Notes under the pieces: model-generated
Database searches by the model: none
Told to the model about the DNA's origin: nothing
The model's input: only the letters and a program-made list of their open reading frames with translations
Assembly: GCF_004123145.1 (NCBI RefSeq)
Contig: NZ_SDKC01000001.1
Span: forward strand, 3,381,501-3,445,500
Source of the DNA: Blautia faecicola
GTDB taxonomy: Bacteria > Bacillota > Clostridia > Lachnospirales > Lachnospiraceae
Reading direction: 5' to 3'
DNA length: 64,000 nt
In this document: positions 28,085 through 37,568 of the stretch, piece by piece
How the letters are laid out: each line of letters opens with the position of its first letter
Numbering within the stretch: the stretch's first letter is position 1
Position numbers and translations under genes: made by a program

Positions 28085-29944
28085 ATGCATATTTCAAAAC
28101 TCTCCAAAAAAATTTTCATCCCCCTCTTAATTCTCCTGTGTTTCCTAACCTTCCTCCTGGTGCGTGTCCTCACCTACTCCTACTTCATCAACCGCCGTTT
28201 CCGCGCCTGCACCAATACCATCTTCACCGCCGATGTATCCGCCAACCCTCTGAACCTCCACTACACCCTCGCCTACCCCGAGTCCACCGGTATCAAGGAC
28301 TACTCCCTCTCCCTCGGAGCCTTCGACCCCACCCAGCTTTCCGCCCAGAAGATCCTCCTCGAAAACCGCCGCAATCTGATAAACTCCTTCCCAACCAAAG
28401 ATCTTTCCCCCGACAACCAGCTGACCCAGCAGATCCTCTCCCTCTACTACGAAACCCAACTGCTCCCCGCCAACCAGTACCTCCTAGATGAAACCTTAAG
28501 TCCCTCCCTCGGCACTCAGGCGCAGCTTCCTGTTCTCCTCGCCGAATACACCTTCCGCAACAAGGACGATGTCCAGAACTACCTGAAAATGCTCACCTCC
28601 GTGGACACCTACTTTGAAAGCATCCTCACCTTCGAAAAACAAAAAGCCAAAAACGGAACCTTTATGAGCGATACCACCGTCGACCGCATCATTGACCAAT
28701 GCAGTGCATTTATCCAGAACCCGGAGGATAACTACCTGGATTCCGTATTTTCCGAAAAAATCCAGAGCCTCTCCGGCATCTCTGACCAGAAAAAAGCAGC
28801 CTATCAGAAACTTCACCACCAGATTCTTACCGGTCAGGTGCTTCCTGCCTACCAGTCTCTGATCGATGGCCTGTCCCTGTTAAAAGGAAGCGGGAAAAAT
28901 CCGGGCGGACTCTGTCAGTTTACCGGCGGCAGTGCCTACTACGAATATCTGATCAAAAGCAGCTGCGGTGTCTACGATACCGTACCGGAGATTCAGTCCC
29001 GGCTGATCCGCCAGTTTCAGACGGATCTTTCTGCTGCCTCACAGCTTATGGGCGATAACACCGCTACACAGGCATTTGCCAGTGAGGTATTTCTTCCTAT
29101 AATAAATACCCAAACCGGCGGTAACGCTTCGAAAGCACTCACATTTTCAGCCGGACTGATTGACACAGCCTCCGGCCTGTCCTTTACTTCCACACCTGCC
29201 TCCGCCGAAGGCTCCCCCGAACAGATCCTGAAGACACTGCAAAAGCAGATCCAAAACGATTTCCCAGACGCCCCTTCCACCTCTTATGAAGTAAAATATG
29301 TCCACCCGGATCTGGAAGAGCATCTGAGCCCTGCCTTCTACCTCACGCCGCCAATTGACACGTTAAGTCCCAATGACATTTACATCAACCGTCACGCGAA
29401 CATGGGAGGACTGGAACTTTATACCACGCTGGCACACGAAGGATTTCCGGGGCATCTTTATCAGACCATTTCGTTTGCTGCCTCCAGCCCGGATCCTGTC
29501 CGTCATCTGCTCCCTATGGGTGGTTATGTGGAAGGCTGGGCAACGTATGCGGAATCCTTCGCCTACCGCTATTATCAGCCGGAAACCACCGACGGACAGT
29601 TTGCCTGGCTCAACCGCTCCCTGAATCTGTGCATCATGTCCCTTCTCGATACCGGGATCCACTATAACGGATGGAATCAGGCGCGCTGTGCCACCTTTTT
29701 ATCACAGCTTGGAGTCACAGACACGGCGATCCAACAGGAAATCTATCAGGTGATCGTGGAAGATCCTGCCAACTATCTGAAGTATTACCTCGGCTGCCTG
29801 CAATTTCTCGATCTGCAACAGGAAGCACGCGAACTTGCCGGAGATGCTTTCAACCTGCGGGATTTTCATAAAAAAGTACTCGCCATCGGTCCCTGTCAAT
29901 TTCCAGTATTAAAGCAGGCGGTCATAACCTCTTATTCTTCCTGA
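28085..29944 (+). CDS. DUF885-family putative metallopeptidase, membrane-anchored
   Basis: A 619-aa protein with an N-terminal membrane anchor (residues 10-30, FIPLLILLCFLTFLLVRVLTYSY) and no lipobox, so it is probably outside the cell. Residues about 300-610 match the DUF885 family: a zinc-peptidase-like HEGFPGH (from His451), followed by GGYVEGWATYAE with a likely third ligand Glu, and the C-terminal QLGVTDTAIQQEI. The first 450 bases are strikingly C-rich. Substrate unknown; DUF885 proteins are commonly predicted as carboxypeptidase-like. Confidence 0.8.
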   Translation: MHISKLSKKIFIPLLILLCFLTFLLVRVLTYSYFINRRFRACTNTIFTADVSANPLNLHYTLAYPESTGIKDYSLSLGAFDPTQLSAQKILLENRRNLINSFPTKDLSPDNQLTQQILSLYYETQLLPANQYLLDETLSPSLGTQAQLPVLLAEYTFRNKDDVQNYLKMLTSVDTYFESILTFEKQKAKNGTFMSDTTVDRIIDQCSAFIQNPEDNYLDSVFSEKIQSLSGISDQKKAAYQKLHHQILTGQVLPAYQSLIDGLSLLKGSGKNPGGLCQFTGGSAYYEYLIKSSCGVYDTVPEIQSRLIRQFQTDLSAASQLMGDNTATQAFASEVFLPIINTQTGGNASKALTFSAGLIDTASGLSFTSTPASAEGSPEQILKTLQKQIQNDFPDAPSTSYEVKYVHPDLEEHLSPAFYLTPPIDTLSPNDIYINRHANMGGLELYTTLAHEGFPGHLYQTISFAASSPDPVRHLLPMGGYVEGWATYAESFAYRYYQPETTDGQFAWLNRSLNLCIMSLLDTGIHYNGWNQARCATFLSQLGVTDTAIQQEIYQVIVEDPANYLKYYLGCLQFLDLQQEARELAGDAFNLRDFHKKVLAIGPCQFPVLKQAVITSYSS

Positions 29945-30130
29945 TGCAAATACCTTTCTGTGCAATACATACCCGCTTTCCATCAAATCTCCAAATGCAT
30001 TACTGCATTTCTCCGAAAAAAATGCTATACTGAAACCAATCATACGATACTCCCGGAATCCTGCTGCCAGAACAGCGGCAACGGCTTCCGGGAGCCCATA
30101 CTAAGGGAAAGGAGTTTACATGCGATACGA

Positions 30131-31090
30131 ATGAAGATAAAACAACATACGATTTATTTACTGCTTCTTTTTTTGCTGACTCTTTTCCCTCTCTCCGGCT
30201 GTGTTTCCGGTTCCTCATCGGGAAAACAGACCGATACCGAAACAAAGACCGAAGCAAAAACGACATCCCGTGAAACTTACACCGATGTCTGTACACCGGA
30301 AGCCAGCCAGACCACTGTATATGGAGATGACACCACATCGCTGGATGCCTCCCACACGGAAAACGGCTATCTGATGCTCTGCTATACCGGTGAGGTTTCC
30401 AAGATAAAGTTGCAGATTATGATTCCCGACGGCACGGTATACACCTACACACTGAATCCGGATGCCTATGGAACATATGAGACATTTCCTCTGTCCGGGA
30501 GCAACGGTACTTACCAGGCGGATCTCTATGAAAATGTCACCGATGACAAATACGCACTGATTTTTTCCCAGAGCCTCGATGTGACGCTGAAGGATGAATT
30601 TCAGCCGTACCTGTACCCGAATCAATATGTCTGGTTTACCAACGATTCCAAAGTAACCAAAAAGGGACAGGCTCTGTCCTAGACTTCCGCAGATGATCTC
30701 GACTATGTACAGCAAGTTTATCACTATGTCATCGAAAATATTACCTACGACGAACAGAAAGCGGAAACGGTAGCATCCGGCTACATTCCGGATCCGGATG
30801 CCACGATGGAGGCAGGGACAGGCATTTGCTTTGACTATGCTTCCCTGATGACCGCACTGCTCCGCTCCCAGCATATCCCCACAAAACTGGAGGTTGGATA
30901 TTCGGGAGAAGCCTATCACGCCTGGATCAGCGTATATCTGGACGAGGTTGGCTGGGTAGACAATATCATAGAATTTGACGGGAAAGACTGGTCCCTGATG
31001 GATCCCACCCTTGCCGCCAGCAACAGTGCCGACTCGGTGAAAAAATACATCGGTGACGGCAGCAACTACACCGTAAAATATTCCTACTGA
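30131..31090 (+). pseudogene. Transglutaminase-like lipoprotein interrupted by an in-frame TAG
   Basis: The first part (30131-30679, 183 aa) starts with a lipoprotein signal (YLLLLFLLTLFPLSGC) and a Thr/Ser/Lys-rich linker. TAG at 30680-30682 then breaks the frame; the same frame continues without another stop to 31090 and encodes the transglutaminase-like catalytic domain (Cys in GTGICFDYASL, His in AYHAWISVY, Asp in LMDPTLA). A single change (for example CAG to TAG) explains the break. The shortened product would lack all catalytic residues. AAGGAG at 30109 fits a preceding four-codon frame (ATG 30120, stop overlapping this ATG as ATGA), so translation may be by coupling. It is just upstream of the GspF-like gene, and a second intact transglutaminase follows in the cluster (34112-36022). 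Confidence 0.8.
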
Positions 31091-31105
31091 TTCAGGGAGG
31101 TTCTT

Positions 31106-32152
31106 ATGAATAAAAAACAACAGCCATTTTTTAACCCGGAACTTTCCGGTTTTTGTTCCCAGATGGCGATGATCCTTCATTCCGGTATCTCACCACTGGA
31201 AGGAATCACTATTATGCTGGAAGATTCCACATCCGAACAGGAAAAAGAAATTCTCCAGAAAATCCTGGATACCCTGATGGAAACTGCCGACTTTTCTCTT
31301 TCTCTGAAAGAAACCGGCTTATTTCCGTCCTATCTCGTTCATATGGTACAGATCGGTGAGGAGACCGGTACTCTCGACGAAGTAATGTCCGCACTCGGTG
31401 AACACTATGAACGCGAGGACAGTATCGCCAAAAGTATCCGCAACGCAGTGACTTACCCGATGATCATGATCGGTATGATGCTGGTGGTCATTCTGGTGCT
31501 TCTCGTAAAAGTCATGCCGATCTTCAACCAGGTATTTGTCCAGTTGGGGACGGAGATGACTGGCTTTTCCGGTGCACTGATGCAGATCGGTAACGCCATC
31601 AGCCGCTATTCTGTAGTCCTGGTAGTTCTTCTTGCCGCCACCGCCGCTGCACTGTTTTTTGGAAGTCGTACGGAAAAAGGAAAGGCAGTGCTTGCAAAAT
31701 TTGCGAAGCATTTTCGTTTCTTTTCGTCTATGGCACAGCAACAGGCGGGCTGTCGGTTTGCCGATGTGATGAATCTGGCTCTCCGAAGCGGTCTGACCCC
31801 CGAACGCGGGCTTGAACTTGCCGCCATGCTGAATCAGGATCCTGATTTTCAGATAAAACTGGACGATTGTCAGAAGCAGGTAAACGAAGGCGAAGATCTT
31901 TCTCATGCTTTATTTACCTCCGGGATCCTTACCGGTACTTATGCGCGCCTGGCTTCGATCGGGCAGAAGACCGGCTCCATGGATCAGGTGATGAAACAGG
32001 TTTCCGATATGTACCAGGAAGAGATCGATACCCGGATCAGCAACACACTGGCGGTTCTGGAACCGTCCCTGATCATCGGACTCTCTCTGATCGTCGGTAT
32101 CATTCTGTTATCGGTCATGCTTCCACTGATGGGCATTATGTCCGGTATTTAA
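31106..32152 (+). CDS. GspF/PilC-like inner-membrane platform protein
   Basis: A 348-aa type II secretion/type IV pilus F family protein. Two repeated cytosolic domains (SQMAMILHSGISPLEGITIM and ADVMNLALRSGLTPERGLEL) alternate with membrane segments around 120-145, 170-190 and at the C-terminus (SLIIGLSLIVGIILLSVMLPLMGI, partial). It contains the family's EETGTLDEVMSALGEHYERE motif. GGGAGG lies before ATG. It starts 16 bases after the interrupted transglutaminase gene. Confidence 0.9.
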   Translation: MNKKQQPFFNPELSGFCSQMAMILHSGISPLEGITIMLEDSTSEQEKEILQKILDTLMETADFSLSLKETGLFPSYLVHMVQIGEETGTLDEVMSALGEHYEREDSIAKSIRNAVTYPMIMIGMMLVVILVLLVKVMPIFNQVFVQLGTEMTGFSGALMQIGNAISRYSVVLVVLLAATAAALFFGSRTEKGKAVLAKFAKHFRFFSSMAQQQAGCRFADVMNLALRSGLTPERGLELAAMLNQDPDFQIKLDDCQKQVNEGEDLSHALFTSGILTGTYARLASIGQKTGSMDQVMKQVSDMYQEEIDTRISNTLAVLEPSLIIGLSLIVGIILLSVMLPLMGIMSGI

Positions 32153-32167
32153 CAGGAGGGACTGCCT

Positions 32168-32497
32168 ATGTATCGGTTTCAGATCACACCACAACGGAAA
32201 TCCGGAAAAAAACTGTGGTTTTCTCTGTTTTTATTCATTCTGTTGATTCTGCTGTTTTCTCTGGGAACCTCTTCCCTTTCAGAAAATACAGTCCGCAGAC
32301 AAAAGGACAGTCTGACCCAGGCGCTGAACCGGGATATCACCTACTGTTATGCAACAACCGGACAGTATCCGGAAAGTCTGGAAGCCATCAAAAAAGACTA
32401 CGGGCTGATCTATGACGATTCCCTCTTTTTTGTAGACTACCGGACACAGGGCTCTAATATTTATCCGGAAGTTACAATCATAGAAAGGGGACGGTAA
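32168..32497 (+). CDS. Small one-pass pseudopilin-like protein
   Basis: A 109-aa protein with a basic N-terminus, one membrane helix at residues 16-36 (LWFSLFLFILLILLFSLG) and an exposed C-terminal domain with TGQYPESLEAIKKDYGLIYD, a pattern common in pilin-like globular parts. A classical prepilin cleavage site is not seen. It is the second gene in the cluster, 15 bases after the F protein. Role inferred from context. Confidence 0.65.
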   Translation: MYRFQITPQRKSGKKLWFSLFLFILLILLFSLGTSSLSENTVRRQKDSLTQALNRDITYCYATTGQYPESLEAIKKDYGLIYDDSLFFVDYRTQGSNIYPEVTIIERGR

Positions 32498-32500
32498 ACG

Positions 32501-32989
32501 ATGAAATCATTTTCCCAGAAGCGCCATGCCATTGATTTTCTGTTTCCGGTCACGGTATTTTTTGTATTTACCATCTCGGCTCTGACCGTGATCCTTTTGG
32601 CAGCGCAAATCTATCAGTCAACGACGGATGATTCCCAGAGAAATTATACCTCCGGTACTGCTCTTTCCTATCTGACGGAAAAGCTGCGGCAGAACGACCG
32701 GGAGGACGGGATTTTTCTGGACGAGCTGGACGGCACGCAGGCGGTTGTCCTGCTGCAGGAAACGGATGACGCTTCCTACCTTACTTATCTGTACGCCTGG
32801 GACGGACAACTCCGGGAACTGTATGTGAAAGAAGGGACAACACTCTCTCCTTCTGCCGGAAAGAGCATCCTCCCTGTCAAAGAATTTTCTGTGGAAGAAA
32901 GCGCCGATCAGGTGATCACCTTCCACTGCACCGATACTTCCGGGGACACCGCAAGCGCGGTCTATGCGATCCGCTCTTCCTCCCGTTAA
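32501..32989 (+). CDS. DUF4860-like one-pass membrane protein
   Basis: A 162-aa protein: membrane helix at residues 12-34 (DFLFPVTVFFVFTISALTVI), then an extracytoplasmic domain (YLTEKLRQNDREDGIFLDEL, ELYVKEGTTLSPSAGKSI). The layout recalls DUF4860 proteins in clostridial pilus-like clusters; the family name is a tentative recollection. Three bases separate it from the gene before, so it is coupled. Confidence 0.6.
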   Translation: MKSFSQKRHAIDFLFPVTVFFVFTISALTVILLAAQIYQSTTDDSQRNYTSGTALSYLTEKLRQNDREDGIFLDELDGTQAVVLLQETDDASYLTYLYAWDGQLRELYVKEGTTLSPSAGKSILPVKEFSVEESADQVITFHCTDTSGDTASAVYAIRSSSR

Positions 32990-33031
32990 GTCTATGTACT
33001 TTCGGAGTATGTGTATATAAAGGAGAAACCT

Positions 33032-33490
33032 ATGAAACGAAAACCAACCGCCAATCCATCCAGTCTTTTTTTGCTGGAGCTGATCTTTGCCATTCTGTTT
33101 TTTTCGGTGGCAAGTGCTGTCTGCGTACAGGTTTTTGTAAAATCCCATACGCTCAGCACTGAGGCACACGATCTGACGCAGGCTTCCCGGAGAGCAGAAG
33201 ATGTGGCAGAACTGATCACCGCCTCCACTTCTCTGGATGATATGAAAAATCTTCTGGAAGATACCTACAGCGATTCGGTGGAAATCTCGTCAGAGGATTT
33301 CACGGTCTTCTATGATTCTGATTTTGCTCCCTGTTCTCAGGAGACGGCTGCCTGGCAGTTATCCGGAACCTGGTCGCTGAACGGACAACTTCTGGATGTG
33401 CAGCTGGATGTCGCAAAACTGACATCCGGCGTCGACGCAGATGTTTTCTATCAACTGCCTGTCAAACATCATTTGCAAAGGAGGGACTGA
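33032..33490 (+). CDS. Pseudopilin-like protein with a Glu5-type N-terminus
   Basis: A 152-aa protein whose hydrophobic start (PSSLFLLELIFAILFFSVAS) resembles type IV prepilins: if cleaved after SS, Glu would be residue 5, as in FTLIE. The helix is followed by a hydrophilic domain with SRRAEDVAELITAS. The start at 33032 has AAAGGAG 6 bases upstream; an upstream in-frame ATG lacks a ribosome site. It is the most pilin-like of the four small proteins. No prepilin peptidase gene is in the window. Confidence 0.65.
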   Translation: MKRKPTANPSSLFLLELIFAILFFSVASAVCVQVFVKSHTLSTEAHDLTQASRRAEDVAELITASTSLDDMKNLLEDTYSDSVEISSEDFTVFYDSDFAPCSQETAAWQLSGTWSLNGQLLDVQLDVAKLTSGVDADVFYQLPVKHHLQRRD

Positions 33491-33492
33491 CT

Positions 33493-34020
33493 ATGAAGTA
33501 CAAGAAGACATCCTTTTCTTTTATTCATATGGGTGCACCGTCCTTGCTGATGATTTTTCTGGTGCTGTGCCTGTTTACTTTCGCACTGCTTTCTTTGTCC
33601 AGTGCAAAAAACAACCGGACACTCAGCCAGCAGTCCGCCGACCGGATCCAGACATATTATCAGGCATCATCACTGGCGGAAGAAGCACTCGATCAGATTG
33701 ATACGATTCTTTCTGATGCTCACACCGACTGCGGTGCAGAATCCGCGGACACTGCCGATTACCAGAAAGAAGTAACGGAAAAATTAGAGAATTGTTCTGT
33801 GGACGGAGTTTCTGCGTTTACGGTGGATTTTACAAAAGGCGAAGGAACTCTGGCCTTTCAAGTTCCTGTCAGTGAGAGCCAGCAGCTCTCGGTGGTTCTG
33901 ACACTTCCGGCGCCTTCCGACTGCCAGAACGGATATTACCGGATTACGCAGTGGACTACGGAAACTACGGATAGCTGGGATGGGGACGACACGTATCAGC
34001 TGCTTTCTCCAATCAGCTGA
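33493..34020 (+). CDS. Pilus-cluster one-pass protein (minor pilin-like)
   Basis: A 175-aa protein with a membrane helix at residues 13-38 (GAPSLLMIFLVLCLFTFALLSL) and an extracytoplasmic region starting with a helical SADRIQTYYQASSLAEEALDQI, similar in design to PilX/GspK-like minor pilins. It follows the previous gene by two bases. Function inferred from design and place. Confidence 0.6.
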   Translation: MKYKKTSFSFIHMGAPSLLMIFLVLCLFTFALLSLSSAKNNRTLSQQSADRIQTYYQASSLAEEALDQIDTILSDAHTDCGAESADTADYQKEVTEKLENCSVDGVSAFTVDFTKGEGTLAFQVPVSESQQLSVVLTLPAPSDCQNGYYRITQWTTETTDSWDGDDTYQLLSPIS

Positions 34021-34111
34021 TCGACCTTTCTTTTCATTGCTAATTTTCTCTCCACATGATATATTTGAATAAATATAATATTTCATATCAAAAGAGGGAG
34101 GATACCATTAT

Positions 34112-36022
34112 ATGAAAAGAAAATCATTTTTTCTTTCGCTTGTCTTTGCGATGCTGTTTTTCCTATTCGGCGGCAACGTAAATGTACAAGCGGAAACCCC
34201 ACTGGAACCGTACACCTATATCAATCCGGTCTACAAAGATGTTCTGTCGGATGCACTTCCGGAAGCAATAACACCTTACAGCATGGAAACTCCACAGAAT
34301 GTTTCGTATACAGATGATGTACAGCAGCTGGCAGCAACCTTACGGCAACAGATGCTGAACCGGACAACTACGATCCATCTGTACTATCATTCCAATACTG
34401 CAATTACTCAGGATTCCTTGGACCAGCTGTCTGATCAGCTTTTTAATCTTGCAGTGGCTCATACCGGAAACGGAAAAGAGGGCGATTACCTTCGCTGGCA
34501 CTGCGAAGGATGGACGCTTGGTGCATCCTACTCTTCGGCTTCTTCCGGATATAACATGGATCTTACCTTTACCATGTATTATCTGTCCGACGCTTCTCAG
34601 GAAGCACAGATGGATCAGGCAGTTTCCAGTCTGATCAGTTCTCTGAATCTTTCAGGGAAAAACGAGTATCAGAAAACAAAAGCAATCTATGATTATATGT
34701 GTTCCAATATCACTTATGATTATAAGAATCTGAATGATCCGAACTATACGTTAAAATTTTCTGCATATGCCGCACTGATCAACAAAACTTCCGTGTGTCA
34801 GGGATACGCAACCTTATTTTATCGACTGGCGCTCGAAGCCGGACTGGATGCCAGAGTCATCGCCGGTGTAGCAGGCGGTGGAAATCACGCATGGAACATT
34901 GTAAAGATCAACGGCAGTTATTATAACCTGGACAGCACCTGGGATGCCGGCAGAGATCCGTATGATTATTTTCTGAAAAATATGGATGATTTTTTCGACC
35001 ATGACCGAAACGCAGACTATACCGCATCCGATTTTGTCACTGCCTACCCGATGTCTGCGACTTCTTATGATGAATCTGCTCCTGTCTACGGAGAGCCGAC
35101 TTATGAATGGGCTGCTGATTACAGCTCCGTAACCGCAAAACGGCTGTGTGAGACAGATGGAACTTACGAAACAGAGACAGTGGAAACAACAAAAGAAGTG
35201 ACAGATCCGACCTGTACCAAAGACGGAAGCATCACATATCGTGCAGTATTTACCAATGCCGCATTTAAAGCACAGACAAAAACCGTAGCCGGTGCCAAAG
35301 CTTTTGGACATGATTTTCAGAATGATATCTGTACCAGATGTAATGCACGCAGAACCGGTGCATGGGTTCACTCCGGATCCAGATGGTGGTATCGCTACAG
35401 CGATGGTACCTATCCGGCAAATGAATTACGCAAGATCGGCAATTCCTGGTTTGGCTTTGACGCTGCCGGATGGATGGAGACTGGCTGGGCTGCTCACGAT
35501 AACAACTGGTACTACTTCGCATCCAGCGGTGCTATGCAGACCGGATGGCTGGCACACGGCAAGTCCTGGTATTATTTCGATGGAGCCGGTAAAATGATGA
35601 CCGGATTTATCACCGTAGGAAAAGCCAGCTATTATATGCTCTCCAGCGGTCAGATGGCTACCGGATGGCAGAAAATCGGTAATTACTGGTATTATTTTGC
35701 TGGAAGCGGCGCTATGCAGACCGGATGGCTGGCACACAGCAAGTCCTGGTATTATCTCGATGGAACCGGTAAAATGACGACTGGATTTATCACCGTAAAA
35801 GGCGCAACCTATTATCTGAATGGAAGTGGTCAGATGGTTACCGGATGGCTCCATCTGAATAATGACTGGTATTATTTCGCAGGAAGCGGTGCGATGACTA
35901 CCGGATGGCAGAAAGTCGGTAATTACTGGTATTACCTCGATGAAAATGGAAAAATGGCGACCAACACCTGGATCGGCAACTGGTATGTAAACGGTTCTGG
36001 TGCATGGGTTCGCAGCAGATAA
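34112..36022 (+). CDS. Secreted transglutaminase-like protein with wall-binding repeats
   Basis: A 636-aa exported protein. Signal peptide at residues 1-28 (SFFLSLVFAMLFFLFGG...VQA). Transglutaminase-like domain around 180-300 with Cys in KTSVCQGYATLFYRLA, His in GGGNHAWNIVKI and Asp in YNLDSTWD. After a linker with CTKDGSI/CTRC repeats come about nine choline-binding-type repeats (residues ~410-630; GWLAHGKSWYYFDGAGKM and similar). It could crosslink or cleave wall or pilus proteins on the surface. Its repeats resemble those of the endolysin at 171-1274. It stands inside the pilus-like cluster. Confidence 0.85.
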   Translation: MKRKSFFLSLVFAMLFFLFGGNVNVQAETPLEPYTYINPVYKDVLSDALPEAITPYSMETPQNVSYTDDVQQLAATLRQQMLNRTTTIHLYYHSNTAITQDSLDQLSDQLFNLAVAHTGNGKEGDYLRWHCEGWTLGASYSSASSGYNMDLTFTMYYLSDASQEAQMDQAVSSLISSLNLSGKNEYQKTKAIYDYMCSNITYDYKNLNDPNYTLKFSAYAALINKTSVCQGYATLFYRLALEAGLDARVIAGVAGGGNHAWNIVKINGSYYNLDSTWDAGRDPYDYFLKNMDDFFDHDRNADYTASDFVTAYPMSATSYDESAPVYGEPTYEWAADYSSVTAKRLCETDGTYETETVETTKEVTDPTCTKDGSITYRAVFTNAAFKAQTKTVAGAKAFGHDFQNDICTRCNARRTGAWVHSGSRWWYRYSDGTYPANELRKIGNSWFGFDAAGWMETGWAAHDNNWYYFASSGAMQTGWLAHGKSWYYFDGAGKMMTGFITVGKASYYMLSSGQMATGWQKIGNYWYYFAGSGAMQTGWLAHSKSWYYLDGTGKMTTGFITVKGATYYLNGSGQMVTGWLHLNNDWYYFAGSGAMTTGWQKVGNYWYYLDENGKMATNTWIGNWYVNGSGAWVRSR

Positions 36023-36031
36023 CACTTTACA

Positions 36032-36066
36032 GGCGTAGCAGTCAATGTGGCTGCTACGCCATTTTT
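36032..36066 (+). terminator. Terminator after the secreted transglutaminase gene
   Basis: GGCGTAGCAG and CTGCTACGCC form a perfect 10-bp stem with a 9-base loop, followed by ATTTTTAT. The pilT-like gene therefore has a separate promoter or reads through. Confidence 0.85.
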
Positions 36067-36162
36067 ATCTCCCCGCCTCTCCTTTCATTGCATTTTTTCT
36101 CTCCTTATATTACAATAAAATGCAGGAATTATTTCTCTATTCCACCAAAGGAGTAATAACTT

Positions 36163-37218
36163 ATGAATGCACGAGCCATGTTAGAGCAGGCGGTCGCAGA
36201 GAATGCATCCGATATTTTCCTGGTTGCCGGGCGGCCGCTTTCGCTTCGGAAAAACGGCGCCCTTTCCCTGGAGAATGAGGAACGGCTTTTGCCGGATGAT
36301 ACCGCCGCTTTTTTAAAAGAAATTTATGAACTTGCTGACAACAGGGATATCAAACCTCTGCTCGATCACGGGGACGATGACTTTTCTTTCGCTATCCCAG
36401 GCGTATCCCGTTTTCGTGTCAGTGCTTATAAACAGAGAGGTACACTCTCTGCAGTGATCCGTGTGATCACCTTCCGGTTACCGGATTATCATATGCTGGG
36501 AATCCCGGATGCGATCATCAATCTCGGTCTTGGCGGCAAAGGGATGACGCTGATCACCGGTCCTGCCGGAAGCGGTAAGTCGACAACACTTGCCTGTATC
36601 ATTGACCAGATCAACCAGACGCAGGAAAAACACATTATCACACTGGAAGACCCTCTGGAATTTCTTCACCGGCACAACAAAAGTATCGTCAGCCAGCGCG
36701 AGATCCATGTGGATACCGACAGCTATGTCGCCGCCCTGCGCGCTGCTCTGCGCCAGAGTCCGGATGTGATTCTTCTGGGCGAAATGCGTGATTATGAGAC
36801 GATCCATGTGGCAATGACGGCTGCCGAAACCGGACATCTGCTCTTTTCCACACTGCATACGATCGGTGCGGCGAACACCATTGACCGTATCATCGATGTA
36901 TTTCCGCCAAACCAGCAGCACCAGATCGCCGTACAGCTTTCCATGGTGTTAAATGCCGTGGTATCTCAGCAGCTGATCCCTACCGTCGACGGCGGTGTGG
37001 CTCCGGCATTTGAAATCATGACCGTAACCCCGGCGATCCGCAATATGATCCGCGACAATAAGATCCCACAGATCGATGGAATCCTCTATTCTTCCGCCAA
37101 ACCGGATATGATCTCCATGGACAACAGTTTGCTTGCCCTGTACCGATCCGGAAAGATTTCAAAAGAAATTGCCTTGACTTATGCGACCAACCCGGATATG
37201 CTTATGAGGAAATTGTAG
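36163..37218 (+). CDS. PilT-like type IV pilus ATPase
   Basis: A 351-aa hexameric secretion/twitching ATPase. Walker A GPAGSGKST (133-141), Asp box TLEDPLEFLH, Walker B DVILLGEMRD (201-210) and His box GHLLFSTLHT. The N-terminal PAS-like domain and the C-terminal region fit PilT (retraction type); the AIRNMIRDNKIPQI motif corresponds to the PilT AIRNLIREGK motif. No PilB/GspE assembly ATPase is seen, so this may be the only motor of the cluster. Confidence 0.92.
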   Translation: MNARAMLEQAVAENASDIFLVAGRPLSLRKNGALSLENEERLLPDDTAAFLKEIYELADNRDIKPLLDHGDDDFSFAIPGVSRFRVSAYKQRGTLSAVIRVITFRLPDYHMLGIPDAIINLGLGGKGMTLITGPAGSGKSTTLACIIDQINQTQEKHIITLEDPLEFLHRHNKSIVSQREIHVDTDSYVAALRAALRQSPDVILLGEMRDYETIHVAMTAAETGHLLFSTLHTIGAANTIDRIIDVFPPNQQHQIAVQLSMVLNAVVSQQLIPTVDGGVAPAFEIMTVTPAIRNMIRDNKIPQIDGILYSSAKPDMISMDNSLLALYRSGKISKEIALTYATNPDMLMRKL

Positions 37219-37251
37219 TTTCATATAACTAATCAAAGGAGGAACTCTGGG

Positions 37252-37479
37252 ATGAACCCATTAGATATGATGAAATTCTCCGGTCTCTGGAGTACATTTA
37301 CTGCGAACCACCCAAAATTTCCAAAGTTTATTGCCGCTGCTTCCCGCAAGGGGGTACTGGCAGAGGGATCCATCATCGCGATGCAAATCACCACGCCGGA
37401 CGGTGAGACACTCGAAACCAACCTGAAAGTGACCGCTTCCGATCTGGAACTGATCCAGCAGATCAAAAAGATGCAGTAA
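37252..37479 (+). CDS. Unknown 75-aa protein after the PilT-like gene
   Basis: A soluble 75-aa protein (MNPLDMMKFSGLWSTFTANH ... LKVTASDLELIQQIKKMQ). AAAGGAGG precedes the ATG and it is 33 bases after the PilT-like gene, before a terminator, so it is the last gene of that unit. The N-terminal part is amphipathic, the C-terminal half beta then helix. No family recognised. Confidence 0.7.
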   Translation: MNPLDMMKFSGLWSTFTANHPKFPKFIAAASRKGVLAEGSIIAMQITTPDGETLETNLKVTASDLELIQQIKKMQ

Positions 37480-37500
37480 GTAAAACGTAACTATACATGC

Positions 37501-37550
37501 AAAAGAGAGATTCTACGGTTTTTCCATAACCTGTAAAATCTCTCTTTTTT
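37501..37550. terminator. Bidirectional terminator
   Basis: AAAAGAGAGATT pairs with AATCTCTCTTTT across a ~25-base loop; TTTTTT on one side and AAAA on the other. Lies between converging genes. Confidence 0.8.
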
Positions 37551-37568
37551 ATCATATCCTGTTTTCTG

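Noticed and set aside
30680-30682. TAG read as an amino acid (pyrrolysine or suppressor)
   Set aside because: No pyl genes or PYLIS-like element seen, and a simple nonsense mutation explains it.
35390-36010. Tandem repeat or CRISPR-like array
   Set aside because: The repetition is in-frame coding for choline-binding-type repeats of the transglutaminase protein. No CRISPR array or cas gene was found in the window.
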